This document shows, piece after piece, positions 24,586-32,775 of a stretch of 64,000 nt of DNA. Numbering within the stretch: position 1 is the stretch's first letter; every line of letters begins with the position of its first letter. Origin of the DNA: Janthinobacterium psychrotolerans (GTDB taxonomy: Bacteria; Pseudomonadota; Gammaproteobacteria; Burkholderiales; Burkholderiaceae_D); contig NZ_LOCQ01000054.1 in NCBI RefSeq assembly GCF_001677885.1, positions 62,001 to 126,000 of the forward strand. Reading direction: 5' to 3'. The notes below the pieces were generated by a model. It saw nothing but the letters and a program-made list of their open reading frames with translations. It did no database searches and was not told where the DNA came from. Position numbers and translations under genes: made by a program.

Positions 24586-25031
24586 GCTTGCACCTTGCGC
24601 ACCACGGTGTCGCCCACCTGCAGCACCCTGCCGTCATCGCCCTGTACCTGTAGTGTGCGCAAAGGTGCGCCGGAGCCGCGTTCAAGCAAAGTGGAATGGG
24701 CTTCGCCCGCTTCAAACAGCTGCGCCTCGCCCCACTGGCGCAGACCCACCACCACCGGGAACAACGCCAGCCCTTTGGGCGTGAGCACGTATTCCTGGTA
24801 GGCGGTGCCGTCCGACGCCGGCGCGATGGTAAAAATGCCCTCTTCCACCAGCCCCTGCAGGCGGTCGGCCAGGATATTGCGCGCCACGCCCAGGCTTTTT
24901 TGAAATTCGCCGAAGCGGCGCATGCCATCAAAGGCGTCGCGCACGATCAGCAGCGCCCAGCGCTCGCCGACCACGTCGAGCGCGCGCGCCACCGGGCAGG
25001 AATCGGACCGCAAACTTTTGCGCTTGGCCAT
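24582..25031 (-). CDS. HxlR-family transcriptional regulator
   Basis: This 149-residue winged-helix protein starts MAKRKSLRSDSCPVARAL. The near-N-terminal cysteine in SCPVARALDVVGERWALLIV is the conserved HxlR cysteine that can sense electrophiles or oxidants. The recognition region is FQKSLGVARNILADRLQGLV, followed by the wing (YQEYVLTPKG). A C-terminal extension of about 45 residues goes beyond the minimal HxlR domain. It is co-transcribed with the DadA-like gene and diverges from an MFS exporter. The palindrome at 25085 in the 90-bp gap is its likely operator. Confidence 0.88.
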   Translation of the reverse strand: MAKRKSLRSDSCPVARALDVVGERWALLIVRDAFDGMRRFGEFQKSLGVARNILADRLQGLVEEGIFTIAPASDGTAYQEYVLTPKGLALFPVVVGLRQWGEAQLFEAGEAHSTLLERGSGAPLRTLQVQGDDGRVLQVGDTVVRKVQA

Positions 25032-25084
25032 CGGGATCTCCAGGAATGAGTGGTTGCATTTTAAAACTTGTCGGCATAAACTCC

Positions 25085-25109
25085 AACTGGTTTTAATTTG
25101 AAACCAGTT
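25085..25109. promoter_or_regulatory. Perfect 9-bp palindrome, probable HxlR operator
   Basis: AACTGGTTT (25085-25093) and AAACCAGTT (25101-25109) are exact inverted copies around a 7-bp AT-rich spacer. The site ends 12 bp before the exporter ATG and is 54 bp from the regulator start. Binding would repress the exporter and probably the regulator. Confidence 0.65.
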
Positions 25110-25121
25110 TACAGGATACCT

Positions 25122-26303
25122 ATGCGCGATACCAACTCTCACACTGCCACCGTTTCCAGGCCGCTGGTCTGGCTGTTTGCCTGCGCCGCCGCGCTGTCGG
25201 TGGCCAATGTGTATTACGCCCAGCCCCTGCTTGACACCCTGGCGCAGGAATTCGGCATGCACCCGTCCAGCAGCGGCATGGTGATCACGGCCACCCAGGC
25301 CGGCTGCACGCTGGCGCTGCTGCTGGTGGTGCCGCTGGGCGATATGCTGAACCGGCGCCGGCTGACCTTGCTGCAACTGGGGCTGCTGGGCATCAGCCTG
25401 GCGGCGCTGGCCTGCGCCACTTCGACCGCCGCCCTGCTGGCCGGCATGCTGCTGGTGGGCTTATTGGGTACGGCCATGACGCAGGGGCTGATCGCCTATG
25501 CGGCCAGCGTGGCGCCCAGCCATGAACGGGGCCGCGTGGTGGGTACGGCCCAGGGTGGCGTGGTGATCGGGCTGCTGCTGGCGCGCACCCTGTCGGGCGT
25601 GGTGACGGATTTGGCCGGCTGGCGCGCCGTGTATCTGCTGTCGGCCGGCTTGTCGCTGGCCCTGCTGTTGCTGCTGTGGCGCATGCTGCCGCCACCGGTG
25701 GCGCCGGCCCGCAAACTGTCGTACGGCGCCCTGCTGGCGTCGATGTTTGATCTGCTGAAAACCCATCGCGTGCTGCGGGTGCGCGGCGTGCTGGCGCTGC
25801 TGCTGTTTGCCGTCTTCAGCATTTTCTGGAGCGCGCTGGTATTCCCTTTGAGCGCGCAGGGCTACAGCCATGCGGCCGTCGGCGCCTTCGGGCTGGTGGG
25901 TGTGGCCGGCGCGCTGGGCGCGGCGCGCGCGGGGGCGATGGCCGACCGTGGCCGCGCGCAATGGACCACCGGCGCGGCGCTGTTGCTGCTGCTCGCGTCC
26001 TGGCTGCCCTTGGCGTTTGCCGGCAGCGCGCTGTGGCCTTTGATCGCCGGCATTATCGCGCTGGACCTGGCCGGCCAGGCGATACACGTCACCAACCAAA
26101 GCCTGATCTTCAAGCACGACAGCGACGCCCACAGCCGCCTGGTGGCGTGCTACATGCTGTTTTATGCGGTGGGCAGCGGACTGGGAGCGATTGCCGCCAC
26201 CAGCGTGTATGCGCTGGCGCTCTGGCATGGGGTGTGCGCGCTGGGCGCGGCGGTCAGCTTGATGGCCTTGGTGTTCTGGCGGCTGACCTTGCCGAGCAAC
26301 TAA
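25122..26303 (+). CDS. MFS transporter (12-TM exporter)
   Basis: This 393-residue major-facilitator protein starts MRDTNSHTATVSRPLVWLF at 25122, with AGGA upstream. Twelve hydrophobic segments are visible, with the motif-A loop GDMLNRRRLTLLQLG between TM2 and TM3 and the motif-C-like GTAQGGVVIGLLLARTLSG in TM5, which is characteristic of drug/proton antiporters. VANVYYAQPLLDTLAQEFG in TM1 is typical of a widespread MFS subgroup next to HxlR or LysR regulators. Export of an HxlR-sensed small molecule is the simplest reading; substrate unknown. Confidence 0.87.
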   Translation: MRDTNSHTATVSRPLVWLFACAAALSVANVYYAQPLLDTLAQEFGMHPSSSGMVITATQAGCTLALLLVVPLGDMLNRRRLTLLQLGLLGISLAALACATSTAALLAGMLLVGLLGTAMTQGLIAYAASVAPSHERGRVVGTAQGGVVIGLLLARTLSGVVTDLAGWRAVYLLSAGLSLALLLLLWRMLPPPVAPARKLSYGALLASMFDLLKTHRVLRVRGVLALLLFAVFSIFWSALVFPLSAQGYSHAAVGAFGLVGVAGALGAARAGAMADRGRAQWTTGAALLLLLASWLPLAFAGSALWPLIAGIIALDLAGQAIHVTNQSLIFKHDSDAHSRLVACYMLFYAVGSGLGAIAATSVYALALWHGVCALGAAVSLMALVFWRLTLPSN

Positions 26304-26515
26304 CTGCTGGGGTCAGCCCCCCGTCACTGTTGGCGATGACCTTTACGTTAGCGGTGTTGAGGGTCTGCATGGTCGGCGAGCAGCTGCAACGCCGCCATCG
26401 GCATTTTCTCGGGCTCGCGTCTCCGGCCCGCCATTTTTACGTTTGTAAGCCTTCTGCATTGACATGCGTCGGACAGCTTAACTGAACGGGACCAGGTTCT
26501 GCCCCCTGCTTCAAC
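26304..26515. other. Non-coding interval with no recognised gene
   Basis: These 212 bp between convergent genes show no frame with coding character. They contain GGGGTCAGCCCCC near the left end and GGGACCAGGTTCTGCCCCC near the right end, two GC-rich partial palindromes. They could be remnants of a mobile or repeated element, but no terminal repeats or transposase fragment could be identified. Confidence 0.3.
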
Positions 26516-27211
26516 TCAATTGAGCAACGCCGTTGGCGAACCATGGCGATAGGTTTTCAATGCATCGGGCTCGATCTGGATCAGCGAGCCGCTGACCTTG
26601 ATCAGGTGCAGATCGGTCAGCTGGTGCAGCACGCGCGACAAGGTGGCGGGCGCCAGATTCAGGAACGACGCCAGCAGGCTCTTTTTCAGGTCCAGCTTGA
26701 CTTCGTTCGAGCGCTGCTGGTCCGACGCCTGCAGCAGGTATTCGACCACGCGCTGGGTGGCGTTCTGCACCGAGCAGCGTTCCACATTGCGGATAAAACC
26801 CATCAGGTGGTGCGACAGGCTGTTCATCATCTGGCGCGCGATGCGCGGCGACTGGTCCAGCAGGCGCAGCAGCGCGTGTGGCGGGATGCGCAGCAGCAGG
26901 CAGTGTTCCAGCGCTTCGGCGCAGAATGGATAAGGTTCGTCGAGGAAGATCATGGCTTCGCCAAAGCTCTGGCCGGGGCGGATCAGTTCGAGCACCTTGT
27001 CGGTGCCTTCCATCGAAAACACGCTCAGCTTGACGAGACCGAACACGACCACGTACGCGCCTTCCGCCACTTCGCCCTTGCGGAACAGGACCTTGCCTTT
27101 TTCCAGTTCGACACGCACCACATCCTGGCGCAATTGTTCGAGCTGCGAAGGGGAAATATGGCGAAACAGAGCTTGGCTCGACAACAAGCCGTCGACGTTG
27201 ACCTTATGCAT
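26516..27211 (-). CDS. Crp/Fnr-family transcriptional regulator without Fe-S cysteines
   Basis: This 231-residue protein has a cyclic-nucleotide-type beta-barrel at about 20-115 (VELEKGKVLFRKGEVAEGAY, GQSFGEAMIFLDEPYPFCAEA), a long dimer helix at about 120-150, and a Crp-type HTH at about 180-220 (LLASFLNLAPATLSRVLHQL). There is no N-terminal cysteine cluster, so it is not an oxygen-sensing FNR; it looks closer to the Dnr group, some of which respond to NO through haem. The recognition helix has A-x-L-S-R where FNR has E-x-x-S-R, so the DNA site may differ from the FNR box. The NarX/NarL-like pair nearby fits a respiratory or nitrogen-oxide context. Confidence 0.82.
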   Translation of the reverse strand: MHKVNVDGLLSSQALFRHISPSQLEQLRQDVVRVELEKGKVLFRKGEVAEGAYVVVFGLVKLSVFSMEGTDKVLELIRPGQSFGEAMIFLDEPYPFCAEALEHCLLLRIPPHALLRLLDQSPRIARQMMNSLSHHLMGFIRNVERCSVQNATQRVVEYLLQASDQQRSNEVKLDLKKSLLASFLNLAPATLSRVLHQLTDLHLIKVSGSLIQIEPDALKTYRHGSPTALLN

Positions 27212-27301
27212 GACACTCTCTTCATTTGATTAGCGAATAACTAAGTGTAATGGGAGGGCAAGGTCAAGACCATACGTCAAAGGGAGTAGGGGCAGCTAGC
27301 C

Positions 27302-27336
27302 AAAAGCGGCATGCAGATCAATTTTTGCGGCTTTTT
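27302..27336 (-). terminator. Hairpin displaced from the NarL-type gene by the IS
   Basis: AAAAGCGGCA (27302-27311) pairs with TGCGGCTTTT (27326-27335) in a 10-bp stem with one mismatch. Before the IS insertion it lay only a few bases beyond the stop codon of the response-regulator gene at 28395, so it is probably that gene's original terminator. A-runs and T-runs on both sides would allow bidirectional use. Confidence 0.45.
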
Positions 27337-27339
27337 ATT
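27332..27339. repeat. Target-site duplication, left copy
   Basis: TTTTTATT lies directly outside the left terminal repeat of the IS and is repeated exactly at 28392-28399. An 8-bp duplication is what IS1595-family elements make. Confidence 0.9.
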
Positions 27340-28391
27340 GGCTATGTCACCAGCAAATGTGGGAACGAGCCCAGCGTGGCCCTTAGCAAGCTTTCGGGGG
27401 ACAATATTCTTCGGGCGTCCAGTATCCAGCGCCAGCCCAGGTAGTTCGGCAGGTAGCGCGTGGCCACGCCATGAAAGGCGCGCAGCCAGCCACGCAGCCG
27501 GCTGTGATAGGCGTTGACGTTCTGCACATGCACCGTACCGCGCACGCGGATGCCGGCCCGCAAGTTGACGGACGCATGCTCGATGCCGATCTCCCTGGCA
27601 AACACGGGATAGGCCGGATGACCATCGCTCACCAACAAAATGTCACGGTCGATCACCGGCGGCAGGCAGGCGTGCAGCTTGGTTTTGGTCAGCTGGCCCA
27701 GGCCGGTCACGAAATCGACGGTTTGCCCGGTGCGGTCGCGCGCCACCAGCACGCACACCTGTTCATTGGAAATGCCCCGTTTGCCCGCGCAGCCACCACG
27801 TCGGCGTGCCGGACGCGTCATGTGTCTTGAACCTTTTTGCGACTCCAATACATACATCTCGTCAGCTTCTGCGATGCCGTGCAGGCAGCGTGGCCGGTCG
27901 GTCTTGGCCAGGGCGAGGAAGCGATGGCGCCAGCGAAAACTGGTGTTGCGATGGACATTTACGTCCGCAGCGGCCTTGCGCACCGAAAACGAGTTGAGCA
28001 AACAGTCGGCGTAGGCCAGCCATCGCTCCTTGTGGTGCAGATGCGCCAGCGGCGTGCCGCTCAAGGCATTGAAAGTTTTACGGCAAGGCACGCAGCGATA
28101 GCGCTGCAGGCCGTGGGCCTGGCCGTGGCGGTGGAAATGTGTCGATAAACATGCCGGACAATGCAGTTGCGCTTGTGCTGTCTGCTCGATCAGGAGGACG
28201 GCCGCATTCTGTGGCGCGCTGGTGCGCAATAAATCGCTGCTGGCAAGGCGCTGGCGGTGCGACAGTTGCGGAAATTGCCTGGCGAAGGCCTGCCACTGGG
28301 CGGTGTCCATGATCGGCTCCTGAAAGGAAATACCTGATCAGTCAGACATCAGCAACTGCGGCGCGTTCCCACAGCTTTGGGTGACATAGCC
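27340..28391 (-). mobile_element. IS1595-family insertion sequence, intact, 1052 bp
   Basis: The ends are 28-bp imperfect inverted repeats, 27340-27367 and 28364-28391. Both read GGCTATGTCACC at the outer part and GTGGGAACG at the inner part, differing only in the seven bases between. A perfect 8-bp direct duplication (TTTTTATT) flanks them, and a single full-length transposase gene fills the inside. Perfect duplication and an undamaged gene indicate a recent insertion. It landed on the stop codon of the NarL-type gene: the duplicated bases contain that TAA, so the regulator is not truncated but is now separated from its old 3' hairpin. Confidence 0.93.
27342..28310 (-). CDS. IS1595-family transposase
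   Basis: This 322-residue transposase has an N-terminal zinc ribbon (CPACLSTHFHRHGQ and RYRCVPCRKTF, two CxxC pairs), then an HTH-like segment (FSVRKAAADVNVHRNTSFRW). The DDE-type catalytic core has the acidic residues of ADEMYVLES and SDGHPAYPVF and the NVNAYHSRLRGWL motif typical of IS1595 enzymes. The frame ends within the left terminal repeat region (stop at 27342) and shows no frameshift, so it should be active. Confidence 0.92.
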   Translation of the reverse strand: MDTAQWQAFARQFPQLSHRQRLASSDLLRTSAPQNAAVLLIEQTAQAQLHCPACLSTHFHRHGQAHGLQRYRCVPCRKTFNALSGTPLAHLHHKERWLAYADCLLNSFSVRKAAADVNVHRNTSFRWRHRFLALAKTDRPRCLHGIAEADEMYVLESQKGSRHMTRPARRRGGCAGKRGISNEQVCVLVARDRTGQTVDFVTGLGQLTKTKLHACLPPVIDRDILLVSDGHPAYPVFAREIGIEHASVNLRAGIRVRGTVHVQNVNAYHSRLRGWLRAFHGVATRYLPNYLGWRWILDARRILSPESLLRATLGSFPHLLVT

Positions 28392-28399
28392 TTTTTATT
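28392..28399. repeat. Target-site duplication, right copy
   Basis: TTTTTATT repeats the bases at 27332-27339. On the minus strand it contains the TAA stop (28397-28395) of the response-regulator gene, showing that the insertion point was exactly at that gene's end. Confidence 0.9.
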
Positions 28400-29054
28400 T
28401 GCCCAGGTTGCGCTCGACAGCATACACGGCGATCTGTACCCGGCTGCTGAGCTTGAGTTTTTTCAGGATATTTTGCACATGGATCTTGACGGTGCTTTCG
28501 GCCACGTCGAGCTGGCGCGCGATTTCCTTGTTGCTCATGCCTTGCGCCAGGCAGGCCATCGCTTCGCGTTCGCGCGGCGTGAGCTTGTCGTAGTCGGCTT
28601 CAGGCGCGGCTTGTCCGCTGCGGAACTGCGACACCAGCTTGGCCGTCATGGCGTCGGCGATCACGGACTCGCCGGCGGCGGCGCGCAAAATCGCCTGGCC
28701 CAGCTGCTCGGCTTCGATATTTTTCAGCAGGTAGCCGCGCGCGCCGGCGCGCAGGGCCGCACCGAGGTCGGCCGCGTTCTCGGACACCGTCAGCATCAGC
28801 ACCACCATCTCGGGCCACTCCAGCAAGATCTGCTGCAGCGCTTCGACACCGGACAGGCCCGGCATGTTCAGGTCCATCAGCACCACGTCGGGCTGCAATT
28901 GGCCCGCCAGCGCAATGCCGTCAAGGCCATTGGCCGCTTCGCCCACCACCAGAAATTGTGGATTGCGCTGCAGCAGCAGCTTGACGCCGCTGCGCAGCAA
29001 GGTGTGGTCGTCGACCAGCAGGATGGTGATGGGGGCGTTGATTGTATCGTTCAC
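28395..29054 (-). CDS. NarL/FixJ-type response regulator
   Basis: This 219-residue regulator has a receiver domain (acidic pocket in LVDDH, phospho-acceptor Asp in VVLMDLNMPGLSG near residue 61, conserved Lys in YLLKNI) and a LuxR-type HTH at about 155-215 (LTPREREAMACLAQGMSNKE, DVAESTVKIHVQNILKKL). This is the NarL pattern, and the upstream kinase resembles NarX, so control by nitrate/nitrite or another respiratory signal is plausible. The IS1595 element is inserted at its stop codon without altering the protein. It follows its kinase by 24 bp. Confidence 0.88.
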   Translation of the reverse strand: MNDTINAPITILLVDDHTLLRSGVKLLLQRNPQFLVVGEAANGLDGIALAGQLQPDVVLMDLNMPGLSGVEALQQILLEWPEMVVLMLTVSENAADLGAALRAGARGYLLKNIEAEQLGQAILRAAAGESVIADAMTAKLVSQFRSGQAAPEADYDKLTPREREAMACLAQGMSNKEIARQLDVAESTVKIHVQNILKKLKLSSRVQIAVYAVERNLGK

Positions 29055-29078
29055 TGTGCTAAGTTACCTGGTTATCTG

Positions 29079-30311
29079 TTAGGCGGTCTGGCGCCGTGTT
29101 TCGGGCAAGGCCAGCGAGATCGTCGTGCCGCCGCCCGGCGTGCTGTCGATGACAAAGCGCGCGCCGAGACGCTCGGCCCGTTCCTGCATGATGCGCAGGC
29201 CGATCCGCACTTCGGTTTTCTGGTCGCGCATGTCGGCCGCAAAGCCTTCGCCGTCGTCGCGCACCTGCAACGAAAAATCGCGGCCGTTGTCGACCATGAC
29301 CTGCACCTTGCCGGCCTGCGCGTGCTTGCGGATATTCGACAGCGCCTCCTGCACGATGAACAGCACCTGCAGCTGCTGCTCGGGCGCCAGCGGCGCGCCG
29401 TTGCCCGTCATCTGCAAGGCGCTGGCGATGCCCGTCTGCAGTTCGAATTTGCCCAGCACTTCGGCCAGCTTGCTTTCCAGATCGCTGCCATGCCAGCGCG
29501 TGCGGAAGTTGACCAGCAGTTCGCGTACATCCTGGTAGCTCTGCTCGACGCCCATACGCATCAGCGGCAGCACGTCGGCCGCTTCGCCCAGTTCGCCGCG
29601 GCGCACCGAATCGTCGAGCATCTGCACTTGCAGGCTGATGAAATTGAGGCTTTGCGCGATGCTGTCGTGCAGGCCTTCTGCCAGCAGGCTGCGTTCGCGC
29701 GCGACGGCAAATTCCTTTTCGCGTGCGATCAGGCGCTGGTTGTCGATGGCGATGCCCAGGCTGTGGCCCAGGGTGGCCAGCCAGCCGTGCTGCTGCTCTC
29801 CCAGCACGGTGGTTTTGACAAAGTGCAGCGAAAAACTGCCGATCGGCTTGTCGCGCACCACGATGGGAAACACCGCAATCGCGCTGAAGCCTTCTTCCTG
29901 GCAGCGGAAGCGCTCGATCGCCCCGACCTTGCGAAAGTCGCGGATCTGGATCACGCCCTGCGCCACGGCCGCGCCGCACAGGCAGTCGTTATTGCGCATG
30001 CAGTGCTCTTCCTCGAGCATGGCGTCGGAGATGCCTTCATGAACGACGATATGCACGGTGTCGTTGTGCGGATCGAGGATGCGCACGGTGCCGCCCACGG
30101 CGCTGGAAAAATCCATCACATGGCGCAAAAAGCCGCGGCACAAGGCATCGATGGCGTGCTGCCCGGCCAGCAGGGCGGAAATGGCTTGCAGGGTCGCCAG
30201 CTGCCGCTCCTGCGCGGCGGTAAGGCTTGCCGGCGCCTGGGCCAGGCGGCGCTGGCGCCAGCGCGAGGCGGGCAGTTGTTTGCGGGAGGAGGAGCTACGC
30301 GGCAGGTGCAT
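29079..30311 (-). CDS. Soluble NarX-like histidine kinase (GAF + HisKA_3)
   Basis: This 410-residue kinase has no membrane segment. A GAF domain covers about 40-190, followed by a HisKA_3 dimerisation region with H215 in LLAEGLHDSIAQSLNFISLQ and an HATPase_c domain (VQEALSNIRKHA, VRDDGEGF, GLRIMQERAERLGA). The GAF domain carries C104, C110 and C112 (HCMRNNDCLCG) and C137, like the conserved cysteine cluster of the central module of NarX. The periplasmic nitrate sensor and TM helices of NarX are absent, so it must sense an internal signal, possibly redox or NO through the cysteines. A terminator just upstream separates it from the PfpI gene. Confidence 0.85.
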   Translation of the reverse strand: MHLPRSSSSRKQLPASRWRQRRLAQAPASLTAAQERQLATLQAISALLAGQHAIDALCRGFLRHVMDFSSAVGGTVRILDPHNDTVHIVVHEGISDAMLEEEHCMRNNDCLCGAAVAQGVIQIRDFRKVGAIERFRCQEEGFSAIAVFPIVVRDKPIGSFSLHFVKTTVLGEQQHGWLATLGHSLGIAIDNQRLIAREKEFAVARERSLLAEGLHDSIAQSLNFISLQVQMLDDSVRRGELGEAADVLPLMRMGVEQSYQDVRELLVNFRTRWHGSDLESKLAEVLGKFELQTGIASALQMTGNGAPLAPEQQLQVLFIVQEALSNIRKHAQAGKVQVMVDNGRDFSLQVRDDGEGFAADMRDQKTEVRIGLRIMQERAERLGARFVIDSTPGGGTTISLALPETRRQTA

Positions 30312-30329
30312 GACTGAATCGATTCATCC

Positions 30330-30358
30330 AAAAATCCCGGCGCGGCGGCACGCCGGGA
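30330..30358 (-). terminator. Rho-independent terminator of the PfpI gene
   Basis: On the minus strand TCCCGGCG pairs with CGCCGGGA around an 8-base loop and is followed by TTTTT. It lies 10 bp after the PfpI stop and 19 bp before the kinase ATG, so the two-component genes probably use their own promoter or depend on read-through. Confidence 0.7.
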
Positions 30359-30368
30359 GGAACAACAT

Positions 30369-30950
30369 TTACAGGCGGATCTCGGTACCGAGCAGCTTGA
30401 CGAATTGCGCCAGCCAGGCCGGATGCGCGGGCCAGGCCGGTGCCGTGACGAACTGGCCGTCCGTCACGGCATCGGTCACCGCGATGTCGGCATACTCGCC
30501 GCCGGCCAGCTTGACTTCGGGCGCGCAGGCCGGGTAGGCGGAAATGCGCTTGCCGCGAATGACATCGGCGGCGGCCAGCAGTTGCGCGCCGTGGCAGACG
30601 GCGGCCACCGGCTTGCCGGCTTCGGCAAAATGGCGCACGCAGGCGATCACCTTGTCGTTCAGGCGCAGGTACTCGGGCGCGCGTCCGCCGGCGATCATCA
30701 AGGCGTCGTAGTCGCCTGGCGATACGTCATCGAAACTGGCGTTGAGCGCAAACAGATGGCCCGGCTTTTCGGTATAGGTCTGGTCTCCCTCGAAATCGTG
30801 GATCGCCGTCTTGATGGTGTCGCCGCTTTTCTTGCCAGGACAGACGGCATGCACGGTGTGGCCCAGCATCAGCATGGCCTGGAACGGCACCATCGTTTCA
30901 TAATCTTCCGCAAAATCGCCGGTCAAAAACAGAATTTTTTTCGCTGCCAT
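30369..30950 (-). CDS. DJ-1/PfpI-family protein (protease/glyoxalase-like)
   Basis: This 193-residue cytoplasmic protein has the DJ-1 fold. The nucleophile is the cysteine of [19 protein letters not shown], and the partner glutamate lies in GDFAEDYE near residue 15. [15 protein letters not shown] is the third landmark. Family members act as glyoxalase III, deglycase-like or stress chaperone enzymes; this one is closest in pattern to YhbO/YraA-type stress proteins. It has its own terminator, so it is a single-gene transcript. Confidence 0.85.
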   Translation of the reverse strand: MAAKKILFLTGDFAEDYETMVPFQAMLMLGHTVHAVCPGKKSGDTIKTAIHDFEGDQTYTEKPGHLFALNASFDDVSPGDYDALMIAGGRAPEYLRLNDKVIACVRHFAEAGKPVAAVCHGAQLLAAADVIRGKRISAYPACAPEVKLAGGEYADIAVTDAVTDGQFVTAPAWPAHPAWLAQFVKLLGTEIRL

Positions 30951-31193
30951 TTGGTTCTCCCATGAAAAAACGTTGCGTTAAAACCTAGCGTTAACATGCA
31001 CCACATGCACCACCAGCGTGCGCCCGACCCTCTTACCCCGTATCTTACTGCGATCAAGACCGCTTGCCTGCCTTTTCCAACATGATCAAACAAATTACAT
31101 TGCACTGCACAACAGGCAGCCGCCGCCCTGCCCGCACAAATGGCGGCAAGTTATGGCAACATCGAGCTCCCTCAATGTTTCAGTGGAAATGCC
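30951..31193. other. Divergent intergenic region, no gene seen
   Basis: These 243 bp separate the PfpI gene from the monooxygenase-like gene. A weak frame on the minus strand has no ribosome site or family features. No clear operator or structured RNA was recognised. Confidence 0.3.
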
Positions 31194-31493
31194 ATGATTT
31201 TTGAAATTGCCCATATCCAGATCAAGACCGGTAGCCACGCCGCCTTCGAAGCGGCCGTCACCCGCGCCGTGCCGCTGTTCAGAAGCGCGCAGGGCTGCGA
31301 GTCGATGCGCCTGGAGCGCTCGATCGAGCATGCGGATGGCTATCGCCTGGTGGTGGGCTGGACGACGCTGGAAGACCATACCGTGCATTTTCGCGGCAGC
31401 GAGGCATTCCAGTCCTGGCGCGCGCTGGTCGGTGAATTTTTTGCCGCGCCACCGCAGGTCGAACACATGAATACCGTGGTGGTCGGTTTCTAG
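31194..31493 (+). CDS. Antibiotic-biosynthesis-monooxygenase (ABM) domain protein
   Basis: This 99-residue protein starts MIFEIAHIQIKTGSHAAFEA at 31194. It shows the dimeric ferredoxin-like ABM fold: strand one (EIAHIQIK), the helix FEAAVTRAVPLFRSAQGC, the strand SMRLERSIEHADGYRLVVGW and the conserved W/F-containing tail SWRALVGEFF. Members include quinol monooxygenases such as YgiN and haem-degrading enzymes; many have no known substrate. The 18 codons upstream in the same frame lack a ribosome site. It ends six bases from the convergent pncB stop. Confidence 0.75.
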   Translation: MIFEIAHIQIKTGSHAAFEAAVTRAVPLFRSAQGCESMRLERSIEHADGYRLVVGWTTLEDHTVHFRGSEAFQSWRALVGEFFAAPPQVEHMNTVVVGF

Positions 31494-31499
31494 CAAATC

Positions 31500-32690
31500 T
31501 CAGGCTGCGGGGTGGTGAAACACCTGGCGCAAGTACGCCAGGAAAGTCTCGTCCTTGCACAGGGTCTTGCCCGGCGAATCGGACAATTTGGCCACCGACT
31601 GGCCATTGCAGCGCACCAGCTTCATGACGATATTGAGCGGTGTCAGGCCCAGGTCGTTGGTGAGGTTGGTGCCGATGCCAAAGCCGGTCATGATGCGGTC
31701 GGCAAAATGCTGGTACAAGGCGATGGCTTTGTCCAGGTCCAGGCCGTCGGAAAACACCAGCCGCTTGGTATTGGCGTCGATGCGCAGGGCAGCGTAATGG
31801 GCCAGCGCCTTTTCGCCCCACTCGACCGGATCGCCCGAATCATGGCGCAAGCCGTCGAACAGCTTGGCGAAATACAGGTCGAAGTCGGCCAGAAAGGCGT
31901 CCATGCCGACCACGTCGGTCAGCGCGATGCCCAGGTCGCCGCGGTACTCCTGCACCCAGTCTTCCAGCGCGGCCTTTTGAAAGTCGCGCAGGCGCACGCC
32001 AAACGACTGGAACGACTGCATGTATTCATGCGCCATGGTGCCGATCGGCACGATGCCGAGCTGCTTGGCCAGGTAGACGTTCGAGGTGCCCTTGAAATAC
32101 TCGGGTACTTCACGCGCCAGGCGCTGCACCACTTCGTCATGCCAGGCGCCGGAAAAACGGCGGCGCACGCCGAAGTCGGAAAATTCGAAGGGATGCTTGC
32201 GGCGCGGCACCTTGCCCAATTCCTTCAGCGCCGCCACCTTGGCGTCCAGGCGCGCGCGCCCTTCCGTCAGCGCTTCGTCGAGATTGAAACGGCGGAAATA
32301 CAGCTCGTTGACGATGTACAGCACAAAGATTTCAAAGCCCATCACATGCACTTGCGGCCCGGCCGCATGCACGATCAACTGGTCGCCATCGGTGCTGACG
32401 TCGATGAATTTGCGCTGGAAGCGAAACACCGTGAGGAAGTCGACAAAGTCGCTTTTCATGAAGCGCAGGGTGCGCAGATAGGCCAGCTCGTCGTCGGCGA
32501 ACGACATCGAGCACAGATGATCGAGCTGCTCTTCGACTTCCTGTTTCAGTTCGGCCAGCGGGAAGGCCGGCGTATTCCTGCAGACGAATTCGTATTCGGT
32601 ATGGGTATTCGGATGGCCATGCAGCAGGGCCTGCCACATCGTGAATTTGTACAGATCGGTTTCCAGCAGGCTGCGTACTATCGGGGTCAT
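31500..32690 (-). CDS. pncB: Nicotinate phosphoribosyltransferase
   Basis: This 396-residue enzyme makes nicotinate mononucleotide from nicotinate and PRPP with ATP hydrolysis (Preiss-Handler NAD salvage). The start [20 protein letters not shown] at 32690 has GGAGAAA upstream, and [11 protein letters not shown] is the family signature. Further landmarks are [20 protein letters not shown] (autophosphorylated histidine region), [19 protein letters not shown] and the phosphate-binding [10 protein letters not shown]. Length is normal for bacterial PncB. A nicotinamidase-type gene 85 bp upstream on the same strand provides the preceding step. Confidence 0.94.
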   Translation of the reverse strand: MTPIVRSLLETDLYKFTMWQALLHGHPNTHTEYEFVCRNTPAFPLAELKQEVEEQLDHLCSMSFADDELAYLRTLRFMKSDFVDFLTVFRFQRKFIDVSTDGDQLIVHAAGPQVHVMGFEIFVLYIVNELYFRRFNLDEALTEGRARLDAKVAALKELGKVPRRKHPFEFSDFGVRRRFSGAWHDEVVQRLAREVPEYFKGTSNVYLAKQLGIVPIGTMAHEYMQSFQSFGVRLRDFQKAALEDWVQEYRGDLGIALTDVVGMDAFLADFDLYFAKLFDGLRHDSGDPVEWGEKALAHYAALRIDANTKRLVFSDGLDLDKAIALYQHFADRIMTGFGIGTNLTNDLGLTPLNIVMKLVRCNGQSVAKLSDSPGKTLCKDETFLAYLRQVFHHPAA

Positions 32691-32775
32691 GTATTGTTTC
32701 TCCACTTTACGGTAGCCAGAATAGTACGCCTTTGCCGCGATTTCGGTTGTGCTCGCCTGCACGACGCCGTGTGCG

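Noticed and set aside
26304-26515. Possible remnant of a second insertion sequence
   Set aside because: GGGGTCAGCCCCC-like palindromes are present, but no inverted terminal repeats, target duplication or transposase fragment could be recognised.
28377-30317. 646-codon plus-strand frame across the NarL/NarX-like genes
   Set aside because: It is an antisense artefact of high-GC coding DNA. The minus strand holds two proteins with complete catalytic motifs.
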